The position numbers and the translations under genes were made by a program. 28,283 nucleotides of DNA from Acholeplasmataceae bacterium UBA5617 (GTDB lineage: Bacteria; Bacillota_I; Bacilli_A; Acholeplasmatales; Acholeplasmataceae), in assembly GCA_002424575.1 (NCBI GenBank), contig DIKN01000036.1:1-28283 (forward strand), given 5' to 3'. The notes beneath the pieces were generated by a model. It made no database searches. It worked only from the letters and a program-made list of their open reading frames with translations, and was not told where the DNA came from. Each line of letters begins with the position of its first letter. The stretch's first letter is position 1. Positions 15,327-22,160 of the stretch are shown here, in pieces.

Positions 15327-15345
15327 GTTACACGGAGGTGAGATC

Positions 15346-16659
15346 ATGTTAACCTCAATTATCTTAATGATCTTGCTCATTTTATTGTCAGCAATCTTGG
15401 TCGCAAGCGATGCAGCACTTGTTGCCATCAGCGATGCGAAAGTCGAAGAGGATGCTGATGAAGGTAATCAGCGTGCCAAAAGCGTGTTAAAGTATGCTAA
15501 GGATCCAAAACCTTATCAGACCACGATGCAGACTGTCATTACATTGATTGCCATCGTTAATGGTGCGATTGCGCTTGATACATTCAGCAATGATATCATC
15601 GCTTGGTTTAACACCGATTTTTCAGCGATTCGACCGCTCGTTATTATTGTGATCGCATTATTGTTGCTGACATTTCACATGATTTTTGGGATGCTCATTC
15701 CAAGACGACTTGCTTATAAATATACGGATAAAATAGCATACAGTACCATTGGATTTATCCAGTTTTTAACCCTTATTTTTAAACCCATTATTTGGGTTTT
15801 TAATGGTGTTTCTCTCCTTGTTGGACGTATCATCGGCTTGAAACCTCATGAAGGTGAAAAGAAGGTCACAGAAGAAGAGATTAGAACGATCGTTGAAGAG
15901 AGCAGTAAAGTGGGATCAATCGATGAAGAAGAGGGCGAAATGATTCAAAATGTCTTCGATTTCTCAGATACTACAGTTGATGAAATCATGACCCATCGCA
16001 CTGAAATCTCAGCAATCAGCATCAAATCGACACGCTCACAACTCATGGATTTTATCCGTGAAGAACAATATACACGCTACCCGGTTTACGAAGGAAACAT
16101 TGATCACATTATCGGTACCATCCACGTCAAAGATTTACTGAAGTATTTGGATAAACCAGAAGAGAAATTTAGTATAAAAACATTGCTTAGACCGCCCTAT
16201 TTCGTACCTGAATCGAAGAGAACAGCTGAATTGTTCCGTGAGATGCAAAAACAAAAGAACCATATTGCTGTTGTTCTGGATGAATATGGTGGAACGGCTG
16301 GTATTGTCACCATCGAGGATCTGATTGAAGAGATCGTAGGAAACATCTCCGATGAATATGATGAAGATGAAGAAGATGTTAAACAAATCAACGATGAGCA
16401 ATTTGAAATGGATGGATTAGCAAACATTCATGATATCGAAGATATTTTAGAAGCTGATTTACCGGTAGAAGATTATGATACCATCTCCGGTTTTATCTTG
16501 GGTCAATTGGGTCGTTTTCCCGAAGAAAATGAAGTGATTTCAATTGACTATCACGGTTTTCGATTTGATGTATTAACCATCGAAAACAACATTATCACCA
16601 AAGTTCGTGTCACAAAGATTGAAGAAAAAAATCTTGATGATCGCGACAAGGAAGATTAA
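15346..16659 (+). CDS. CNNM/CorC-type (HlyC/CorC) transporter with DUF21, CBS pair and CorC_HlyC domains, copy 1
   Basis: Membrane protein of the CNNM/CorC family, whose members are linked to Mg2+ efflux. The 437-residue order is DUF21 transmembrane domain (1-165), a CBS pair (about 215-335, with TRYPVYEG and VLDEYGGTAGIVTIEDL), an acidic linker (SDEYDEDEED) and the CorC_HlyC domain (about 350-425). ATG 15346 is preceded by GGAGGTGA at 15333-15340; an upstream TTG at 15325 would lie inside the terminator. The DUF21 part is atypical: ASDAAL replaces the usual SETAL, there is no GNN motif, and GMLIPRR (115-121) stands where relatives have GE..PK. Ion specificity or activity may therefore differ from corC2. 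It sits behind the structured leader and 2 bases before corC2. Confidence 0.92.
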   Translation: MLTSIILMILLILLSAILVASDAALVAISDAKVEEDADEGNQRAKSVLKYAKDPKPYQTTMQTVITLIAIVNGAIALDTFSNDIIAWFNTDFSAIRPLVIIVIALLLLTFHMIFGMLIPRRLAYKYTDKIAYSTIGFIQFLTLIFKPIIWVFNGVSLLVGRIIGLKPHEGEKKVTEEEIRTIVEESSKVGSIDEEEGEMIQNVFDFSDTTVDEIMTHRTEISAISIKSTRSQLMDFIREEQYTRYPVYEGNIDHIIGTIHVKDLLKYLDKPEEKFSIKTLLRPPYFVPESKRTAELFREMQKQKNHIAVVLDEYGGTAGIVTIEDLIEEIVGNISDEYDEDEEDVKQINDEQFEMDGLANIHDIEDILEADLPVEDYDTISGFILGQLGRFPEENEVISIDYHGFRFDVLTIENNIITKVRVTKIEEKNLDDRDKED

Positions 16660-16661
16660 CC

Positions 16662-17927
16662 ATGACTGAAGAAGTTCTCATACAAATCATCGTGATTGGG
16701 TTTTTAATTTTGATGTCAGCGTTTTTCTCAGCGACAGAAATTGCCTTTTCGTCACTCAATCCGATTAAACTCAAACATGCCATTCAAAATGGTCATCATC
16801 GCGTCAAAAAAACACTGGTGTTATCAGAAGATTTTGACCGTATTTTAACGACGATTTTGGTGGGCAATAACATCGTTAATATCGCATCTGCATCGCTAGC
16901 AACCGTGATTTTTGTGCGTTATTGGGGTGATTTAGGTGTCACATTATCAACCGCAGTGATGACGGTTTTAGTTCTTATTTTCGGCGAAATTTCACCGAAA
17001 AGTTTAGCGAAAAGAATGCCTGAGAAATTCGCGATTGCCATCACACCCATCTTACAGTTATTCATTTGGATCTTGTATCCTCTCTCATTTATCTTTGGAG
17101 GTATTCAAAAGTTAATCAATCGACGTTTTAAGGAAGAGGAAGGACCATCGATTACGGAAGAAGAACTGCTCACTTACGTTTCTGAAGTTCAACAAGAAGG
17201 TGGTATCAACGAAAATGAAGGAGACCTCATTCGAAATGTGATCGATTTTGATGATTTAAAGATTGAAGAAATCTTTACACCACGCGTCAATGTGGTTGCG
17301 ATTTCGAAAGATGAAGACATTAAAAAGATCATCCATTTATTCAAACATAGTGGCTATTCACGCATTCCTGTTTATGAAGAGTCAATTGATAACATCATTG
17401 GGATCATCAACCATAAAGACTTCTACAATCGTGTCGTCTTAGAGAAACAAACACTTGAAAGTATCATCAAACCACCTGTTTTTGTGACCGAGTACATGAA
17501 AGTGTCTAATTTACTCGATCTCTTACAAGAAAATAAAGCACATATGGCGATCGTCAAAGATGAATTTGGTGGAACTTTAGGGGTTGTCACCATGGAAGAT
17601 ATCTTGGAAGAAATTGTTGGTGACATTTGGGATGAGCACGATGAAATTATTGAGCAAATCATACAAATCGATGAGTTTACCTACAAAGTTAAAGGTACTG
17701 CAGACCTAGATGATGTCTTTGAAACACTTCTTATTGAAGATGAAGTCGATTTTTCTACAGTCAATGGTTGGGTACAAGACATGCTTGGACGAATCCCGAT
17801 GGTCGGTGACTCATTCATCTTTAAAAACATCAAAGTGGTTGTGACCAGTGCAGACACAAAAAAAGTTCTAGAGGTTAACATTCATATCGTTAACTTAGAA
17901 CCTGAATTGAGTGAAGATATGGAATAG
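16662..17927 (+). CDS. CNNM/CorC-type (HlyC/CorC) transporter with DUF21, CBS pair and CorC_HlyC domains, copy 2
   Basis: Second CNNM/CorC-type protein, 421 residues. The DUF21 domain (1-140) carries the canonical motifs: FFSATEIAFSSL (Ser23), LVGNNIVNIA (Asn70) and FGEISPKSLAKR (Glu109). A CBS pair follows at about 195-320 (SRIPVYEESIDNIIG, IVKDEFGGTLGVVTMEDIL), then an acidic linker and CorC_HlyC domain to the end (KVKGTADLDDVFETL, GWVQDMLGRIP). This set is typical of predicted Mg2+ exporters in this family. It begins 2 bases after corC1 with AAGGAAG upstream and shares its promoter. Its TAG stop lies inside the terminator. Although adjacent, it belongs to a different DUF21 subtype from corC1, so this is not a recent tandem duplication. 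Confidence 0.94.
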   Translation: MTEEVLIQIIVIGFLILMSAFFSATEIAFSSLNPIKLKHAIQNGHHRVKKTLVLSEDFDRILTTILVGNNIVNIASASLATVIFVRYWGDLGVTLSTAVMTVLVLIFGEISPKSLAKRMPEKFAIAITPILQLFIWILYPLSFIFGGIQKLINRRFKEEEGPSITEEELLTYVSEVQQEGGINENEGDLIRNVIDFDDLKIEEIFTPRVNVVAISKDEDIKKIIHLFKHSGYSRIPVYEESIDNIIGIINHKDFYNRVVLEKQTLESIIKPPVFVTEYMKVSNLLDLLQENKAHMAIVKDEFGGTLGVVTMEDILEEIVGDIWDEHDEIIEQIIQIDEFTYKVKGTADLDDVFETLLIEDEVDFSTVNGWVQDMLGRIPMVGDSFIFKNIKVVVTSADTKKVLEVNIHIVNLEPELSEDME

Positions 17928-17948
17928 GGTAACCCCCTATTTTTTTTA
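17923..17948 (+). terminator. Intrinsic terminator of the corC1-corC2 operon
   Basis: AATAGGG (17923-17929), a TAACC loop and CCCTATT (17935-17941) are followed by seven more T. The TAG stop of corC2 is in the left arm, and the T run reaches the stop of the convergent antiporter gene. Confidence 0.9.
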
Positions 17949-18938
17949 TACGATAGCGAGCGCTCTTAATATAATATAGATCAGATAAAATGCGTAAACA
18001 ATGATTAGAAGGACACCCTCTTTTTTGGTCACGATGTTTTTGGTCATCGCCATGACAAGAGCTAGAACGGTGACACCAAGCATCAGATACATATCGATCA
18101 TCACATCTCCATTAATACCCAGTGGAGTGACTAAGCCTGATAGACCGATGATGAAAAGAATATTGAAGACATTGGATCCAACCAAATTACCAAAAGCAAT
18201 TTCATTTTCACCTTTTTTAGCTGCGACAACCGATGTCACCATTTCAGGTAAAGAAGTCCCAATCGATACAACAGACAATCCGACGAGTGTGGTTGCTTTG
18301 GTGAGTGTCATCCCAAAGAAAGTCACCAGGATTGATGTAGAGATTTGCTCAGCCCCGCGTGTGACCATCCAACCACCGATCGATACACCAGCAATACCGA
18401 TGATGAGTAGAAATGTCGCTTTTTTGATGTTCATATTCGGGATTTCATCGAGAGTTACATCACTTTTACTGGACTTGATCATAAGGATCGAATATCCAAT
18501 AAATGCAACCATTAAGACGAGAGCTTCCCACCATATAATGCGGGTATCCGATTGAAAGTATAAGGACAACACTAAAATAAGAACAGTGGAAAAGATAAGG
18601 TATGGGAATTCCTTTTTATGCATCGTTTTTGAGACTTTAACAGGTCGTGCAAGCGCAGTTAATCCTAAAATTAACGTTATGTTGACGATATTTGAACCCA
18701 CCACATTCCCCATCGCAATATCTGCTGTCGCGCCTTCAACAACCGTTAAGGATGCAACAAAACTGACTGCTAACTCAGGTAATGACGTTCCAAAAGCAAC
18801 CAGAGTCAAACCAATCACGAGGGGTGAAACATGAAATCGTCTTGCGATTGAACTTGACGATGCGACAAAGTAATCCGCGCCTTTGACTAAAAAAATGAAC
18901 CCAATAATCAACAACACAAAACTGATGATAACATCCAT
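17946..18938 (-). CDS. Calcium/sodium antiporter family cation exchanger, YrbG/CaxA type (copy 2), Mn2+-riboswitch controlled
   Basis: Second CaCA-family exchanger, closely similar to the gene at 14032 along its whole length. It has LTLVAFGTSLPELAVSF and GNVVGSNIVNITLILG in the first half, and GLSVVSIGTSLPEMVTSV with FGNLVGSNVFNILF in the second. I start at the ATG at 18938 rather than 18947: AAAGGA is directly against the upstream ATG but 8 bases from this one, and it yields 330 residues, the same as copy 1. The gene lies behind a yybP-ykoY riboswitch with a terminator. That riboswitch senses Mn2+ and normally turns on Mn2+ exporters, so manganese efflux is the likeliest role of this copy. 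Ca2+ transport is not excluded. It converges on corC2. Confidence 0.93.
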   Translation of the reverse strand: MDVIISFVLLIIGFIFLVKGADYFVASSSSIARRFHVSPLVIGLTLVAFGTSLPELAVSFVASLTVVEGATADIAMGNVVGSNIVNITLILGLTALARPVKVSKTMHKKEFPYLIFSTVLILVLSLYFQSDTRIIWWEALVLMVAFIGYSILMIKSSKSDVTLDEIPNMNIKKATFLLIIGIAGVSIGGWMVTRGAEQISTSILVTFFGMTLTKATTLVGLSVVSIGTSLPEMVTSVVAAKKGENEIAFGNLVGSNVFNILFIIGLSGLVTPLGINGDVMIDMYLMLGVTVLALVMAMTKNIVTKKEGVLLIIVYAFYLIYIILRALAIV

Positions 18939-18952
18939 GTCTTTCATCCTTT

Positions 18953-18988
18953 CAAAATAAAAACCTTCAAGAAAAGTAACTTGAAGGT
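18953..18988 (-). terminator. Riboswitch expression-platform terminator before antiporter copy 2
   Basis: On the minus strand ACCTTCAAG (18988-18980), a TTACTTTT loop and CTTGAAGGT (18971-18963) form a perfect 9-bp stem followed by TTTTATTTT. The left arm includes the ACCTTC that closes riboswitch helix P1, so the two structures exclude each other. Confidence 0.9.
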
Positions 18989-19066
18989 CTTGTTACAAGC
19001 TGGGCTTGAAAATCAACCGGGCTAACGCCGTCTTGACGATTGATTTTTGGGAAACTACTCCCCTTC
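18983..19066 (-). promoter_or_regulatory. yybP-ykoY manganese riboswitch
   Basis: On the minus strand the RNA begins GAAGGGGAGTAG (19066-19055) and ends ACAAGACCTTC (18993-18983), the two signatures of this class. P1 pairs GAAGG with CCTTC. Between them AAAATCAA pairs with TTGATTTT, enclosing CGTC-AA-GACG and the CCGG element, and a CAAGC/GCTTG hairpin forms the other leg. Mn2+ docks the two legs and stabilises P1, which would sequester the terminator's left arm: an ON switch. The regulated gene is the antiporter at 17946. Confidence 0.9.
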
Positions 19067-19073
19067 GTTCTTC

Positions 19074-19102
19074 ATTTTAACATATCGTATTGGATAAAAC
19101 AA
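19074..19102 (-). promoter_or_regulatory. Promoter for the Mn2+ riboswitch and antiporter copy 2
   Basis: On the minus strand TTGTTT (19102-19097) and TAAAAT (19079-19074) are 17 bases apart, with a TGT extension before the -10. The predicted start is at the riboswitch 5' end. Confidence 0.75.
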
Positions 19103-19124
19103 TGATGATTGATATGAATCGAAC

Positions 19125-19159
19125 AAAGAAAAAAGCACCTGATTAAAATCAGATGCTTT
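19125..19159 (-). terminator. Intrinsic terminator of the lipoprotein gene
   Basis: On the minus strand AAAGCATCTGATT pairs with AATCAGGTGCTTT across a TT centre with one G-U pair, then a T run. It starts 11 bases after the lipoprotein stop codon. Confidence 0.88.
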
Positions 19160-19170
19160 CATGGATTGTG

Positions 19171-20067
19171 TTATTTAACTGAGTTTCCAGCGTATCCGAA
19201 AAGGGTAGCGAGAACTGCGTAATAACCAGTTGTTGTAATACTTACACCAGCAGGAACATTTTCTGATGCAGTTGCACTCCAACCATTTGCAATAATATCT
19301 GCAGTGATGAGGTTAGCTTGTTCGAACCATTCAAGCTTGTTGTTTGCGCGTAACCATGCTACATAGTCAGCTTCGAGTTCTGGACGACCAGCAGCTGCGT
19401 TATGCATACGATAAGCAAAACCTAATTGTTGCTTAGTTTGTGTTCTCCAAACGAATGTACCTTCGGTAGCACTCTTGGTTGCTTGAAGCACATCAAGCAC
19501 TAAAGTATCAATCTTACCTTTTGAAGTTAAGGTCATGGTTGCACTGTAAAGATCAGTACCTGAGCAATAGAGCGCAACAAACTTACCAGCTTTTGCATTT
19601 TCTAAAGCTAATTTTCCAGCAACGCTGTAAGCATCTTTGATGGAAACACCAGTGATGTTATCAATGTTGGTATCAGCATTTTTTGTCATTGCATCAATAC
19701 CATTTGCTAACCAGAATGCTTCAATTGCAGCGGCTTGTTCATACCATTCTTTACCAATTGCAGAAGATGGTTTCATACCATATGCATCACCAAGTTCTTT
19801 CTTGGTTTGAGCATTCCATGCAAAGGTGTAGTTTGGAGCTTCAGTAGTACCAGTATTGGTTCTTACGCCTTGACGTACGTCAATGTTATAACCTACAACT
19901 TTACCTTTTTCAATGGTTACTGCGACGTATGTGACCATTGGAGCGTTACGGCTAACGCCAACTTCATAACCTAAAAATACACCGTCTACGGGGTATTCTC
20001 TTTCTTGACATGCAGCTAAGCTGAGTGCAAGCAAGGCAACAAAAAAGAATGCAATCAATTTCTTCAT
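19171..20067 (-). CDS. Lipoprotein with two FMN-bind-like repeats (PplA-like)
   Basis: Predicted extracytoplasmic lipoprotein, 298 residues. The signal peptide MKKLIAFFFVALLALSLAAC ends in a lipobox with Cys20 as lipidation site. The mature part is two related halves of about 135 residues. Each has a GK-directed beta segment, then W..QTK..LG.AY.M, then a helical W(Y/F)EQA block and a D..TGVS-like end. Repeat 1 ends D136-NI-T139-G-V-S142, close to the Dxx(S/T)GA(S/T) flavinylation motif; repeat 2 (AGVS, 273-276) lacks the Asp and Thr. This resembles FMN_bind lipoproteins such as Listeria PplA, involved in extracellular electron transfer. No ApbE, Ndh2 or other such gene is nearby. It has a promoter at 20106, an AGGAGG ribosome site and its own terminator, so is monocistronic. 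Covalent FMN attachment is inferred. Confidence 0.78.
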   Translation of the reverse strand: MKKLIAFFFVALLALSLAACQEREYPVDGVFLGYEVGVSRNAPMVTYVAVTIEKGKVVGYNIDVRQGVRTNTGTTEAPNYTFAWNAQTKKELGDAYGMKPSSAIGKEWYEQAAAIEAFWLANGIDAMTKNADTNIDNITGVSIKDAYSVAGKLALENAKAGKFVALYCSGTDLYSATMTLTSKGKIDTLVLDVLQATKSATEGTFVWRTQTKQQLGFAYRMHNAAAGRPELEADYVAWLRANNKLEWFEQANLITADIIANGWSATASENVPAGVSITTTGYYAVLATLFGYAGNSVK

Positions 20068-20105
20068 TATTTAATTCCTCCTATGAATTGTTTCATTACG
20101 CATTT

Positions 20106-20135
20106 ATTATACTATAGATGTCAAGTAATTTGCAA
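20106..20135 (-). promoter_or_regulatory. Promoter for the lipoprotein gene
   Basis: On the minus strand TTGCAA (20135-20130) and TATAAT (20111-20106) are 18 bases apart. An internal TTGACA is only 7 bases from the -10 and cannot serve as its -35. A strong AGGAGG lies just before the gene. Confidence 0.75.
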
Positions 20136-20234
20136 TCTCATTTTGAATGAAAAACGATAAAAACGTTTACGTAGTTTAGAAATGAAGATTTGTTAAGGAA
20201 TAAGAAAAAATATGCTTTTTTTAGGCATGATTTA

Positions 20235-20243
20235 TGATACAAT
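20235..20243 (+). promoter_or_regulatory. Extended -10 promoter element for lepA
   Basis: TGATACAAT gives a TGn extension and a 5/6 -10. The predicted start near 20250 lies after the upstream ATG at 20212, which supports the later ATG at 20269 as the true lepA start. Confidence 0.6.
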
Positions 20244-20268
20244 AATAAGGCGGAAAGGTAAGTGTAAC

Positions 20269-22095
20269 ATGAAGAAATCTGTTCTTAATGAACGTCAAAA
20301 GAAAATCAGAAATTTCTCCATCATCGCGCATATTGACCATGGCAAGTCTACCCTTGCTGACCGGTTGCTTCAATCGACGAATACGGTCAGTGATCGTGAG
20401 ATGAAAGAACAACTTCTCGACTCGATGGATCTCGAGCGTGAAAGAGGAATTACCATCAAACTCAACGCAGTTGAGATGTTTTACCAAGCCAAAAATGGTG
20501 AGCAGTATATTATGCACTTGATCGATACCCCAGGTCACGTCGATTTCACCTATGAAGTTTCACGCTCTCTTGCTGCTTGTGAGGGTGCTATTTTAGTCGT
20601 TGATGCCGCTCAAGGTATTGAAGCGCAGACACTCGCTAATGTATATTTAGCCATCGATAATGATCTTTCCATCATCCCTGTCATCAACAAAATCGATTTG
20701 CCCAGTGCAGAGCCTGAAAAGGTTAAAAAAGAGATTGAAGATATCATCGGAATCCCCGCTCAACATGCTGTTTTAGCATCAGCAAAAGAAGGCATAGGAA
20801 TTGATGAGATTTTAGAGCGTATCATCACCGATATTCCAGCGCCAAAGGGTGACGCAGAAGCACCGCTTCAAGCCCTTGTTTTTGATTCGATATTTGATGC
20901 ATATAAAGGTGTTATTCCTTATATACGTGTTGTGAATGGAACCCTTGAAAAAGGCGATAAGATTAAATTTATGGCTTCCAATGCTGAATATGAAGTGCTT
21001 GAAGTTGGGGTCCATACACCTAAAATTGTGAAGAGAGATTACTTAGGACCAGGTGATGTAGGTTACTTAAATGCGAGCATCAAAGACATCGAAAATGTTC
21101 GTGTTGGTGATACGATTACCTATGCTGATAGACCTGCAAAACAAGCTTTACCGGGTTATCGCACATTAAACAGTGTTGTATTCTGTGGTCTATATCCCAT
21201 CGATGCCGATCAATTTTTAGACTTAAAAGACGCGCTTGAAAAGCTTAAATTAAACGACGCATCACTTCTTTATGAACCGGAAACATCCCAAGCTTTAGGC
21301 TTTGGTTTTAGAACAGGTTTCTTAGGTTTGTTGCATATGGATATCATTCAAGAACGCATTCGAAGAGAGTTTAATATCGATTTGATTGCGACTGCACCTT
21401 CAGTGGTTTATCATGTCTATTTGACTGATGGAACCATGGTCAGTGTCGATAATCCCTCGAAATTACCAGAGCCACAACGCATTGAACGCATTGAGGAACC
21501 TTATATCAAAGCATCCATCATGTCACCTAAAGAGTATGTAGGTGCCATCATGGATATCTCACAAAAGAAGCGTGGTATCTTTGGTGATATGAAATATATC
21601 GATGCCAATCGCGTGCATATCACCTATGACTTACCCTTATCAGAAATCGTGTATGATTTCTTTGATAAATTGAAATCATCGACGAAAGGTTATGCTTCCT
21701 TCGACTATGAGATGTCGGGCTACAAGCCTTCTCAACTATCCAAGATGGATATCTTATTAAATGGCGAAGTTGTCGACGCGTTATCCATCATCGTACATCG
21801 CGATTTTGCATATAATCGTGGAAAAGCTATCTGTGAAAAAATGGTTGAACTGATTCCAAGACAGATGTTTGAAATACCTGTGCAAGCTGCTTTAGGAACA
21901 AAAATTATTGCACGTACGACGATCAAAGCGATGCGTAAAGACGTTTTAGCGAAATGTTATGGTGGCGATATCTCGCGTAAAAAGAAACTCCTTCAAAAAC
22001 AAAAAGAAGGTAAGAAGAAGATGAAGACACTTGGTCGAGTCGATGTACCACAAGAAGCCTTCTTAGCCATATTATCCAACAGTGATGAGTCATAA
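20269..22095 (+). CDS. lepA: Elongation factor 4 (LepA), translational GTPase
   Basis: Ribosome-binding GTPase, reported to back-translocate ribosomes or aid initiation; inner face of the membrane or cytosol. The 608-residue protein has G1 AHIDHGKST at 20-28, switch I with ERERGITIK, G3 DTPGHVDF, G4 NKIDLP and G5 SAKEG. EF-G-like domains II, III and V follow (FGFRTGFLGLLHMDI). The LepA-specific C-terminal domain is present (KIIARTTIKAMRKDVLAKCYGGD, then SRKKKLLQKQKEGKKKM). I start at ATG 20269: GGAAAGG at 20252-20258 precedes it, the N-terminus MKKSVLNERQKKIRNFSI fits the family, and the ATG at 20212 is upstream of the predicted transcript start. It is followed by hemW, as in many Bacillota. 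Confidence 0.97.
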   Translation: MKKSVLNERQKKIRNFSIIAHIDHGKSTLADRLLQSTNTVSDREMKEQLLDSMDLERERGITIKLNAVEMFYQAKNGEQYIMHLIDTPGHVDFTYEVSRSLAACEGAILVVDAAQGIEAQTLANVYLAIDNDLSIIPVINKIDLPSAEPEKVKKEIEDIIGIPAQHAVLASAKEGIGIDEILERIITDIPAPKGDAEAPLQALVFDSIFDAYKGVIPYIRVVNGTLEKGDKIKFMASNAEYEVLEVGVHTPKIVKRDYLGPGDVGYLNASIKDIENVRVGDTITYADRPAKQALPGYRTLNSVVFCGLYPIDADQFLDLKDALEKLKLNDASLLYEPETSQALGFGFRTGFLGLLHMDIIQERIRREFNIDLIATAPSVVYHVYLTDGTMVSVDNPSKLPEPQRIERIEEPYIKASIMSPKEYVGAIMDISQKKRGIFGDMKYIDANRVHITYDLPLSEIVYDFFDKLKSSTKGYASFDYEMSGYKPSQLSKMDILLNGEVVDALSIIVHRDFAYNRGKAICEKMVELIPRQMFEIPVQAALGTKIIARTTIKAMRKDVLAKCYGGDISRKKKLLQKQKEGKKKMKTLGRVDVPQEAFLAILSNSDES

Positions 22096-22111
22096 CTCGT
22101 CACTTTTCTTT
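22081..22111 (+). terminator. Intrinsic terminator of lepA, overlapping its stop codon
   Basis: AGTGATGAGT (22081-22090), CATA loop and ACTCGTCACT (22095-22104) make a 10-bp stem with one G-U pair, then TTTCTTT. The last five codons and TAA of lepA lie within it. Confidence 0.9.
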
Positions 22112-22128
22112 ATTATGTAAACCATTTT

Positions 22129-22137
22129 TGGTATAAT
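22129..22137 (+). promoter_or_regulatory. Extended -10 promoter element for hemW
   Basis: TGGTATAAT gives a perfect -10 with TGn extension, about 24 bases before the GTG start. The -35 region is weak (TTTATT). Confidence 0.6.
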
Positions 22138-22160
22138 CAAGATATGAAAGGCGTGATCAT

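Noticed and set aside
15346..17927. corC1 and corC2 as a recent tandem duplication
   Set aside because: Their DUF21 domains belong to different motif subtypes (no GNN/GE in copy 1). They share domain order but not close sequence.
18001..18555. Long plus-strand open frame opposite the antiporter gene
   Set aside because: It is the antisense shadow of a strongly conserved CaCA gene, lacks a ribosome site and encodes low-complexity Thr/Ser/Pro-rich sequence. The similar frame at 14117-14527 is rejected for the same reason.
20212..20268. N-terminal extension of lepA
   Set aside because: The upstream ATG is before the predicted transcript start, and the extension contains the promoter -10 itself.
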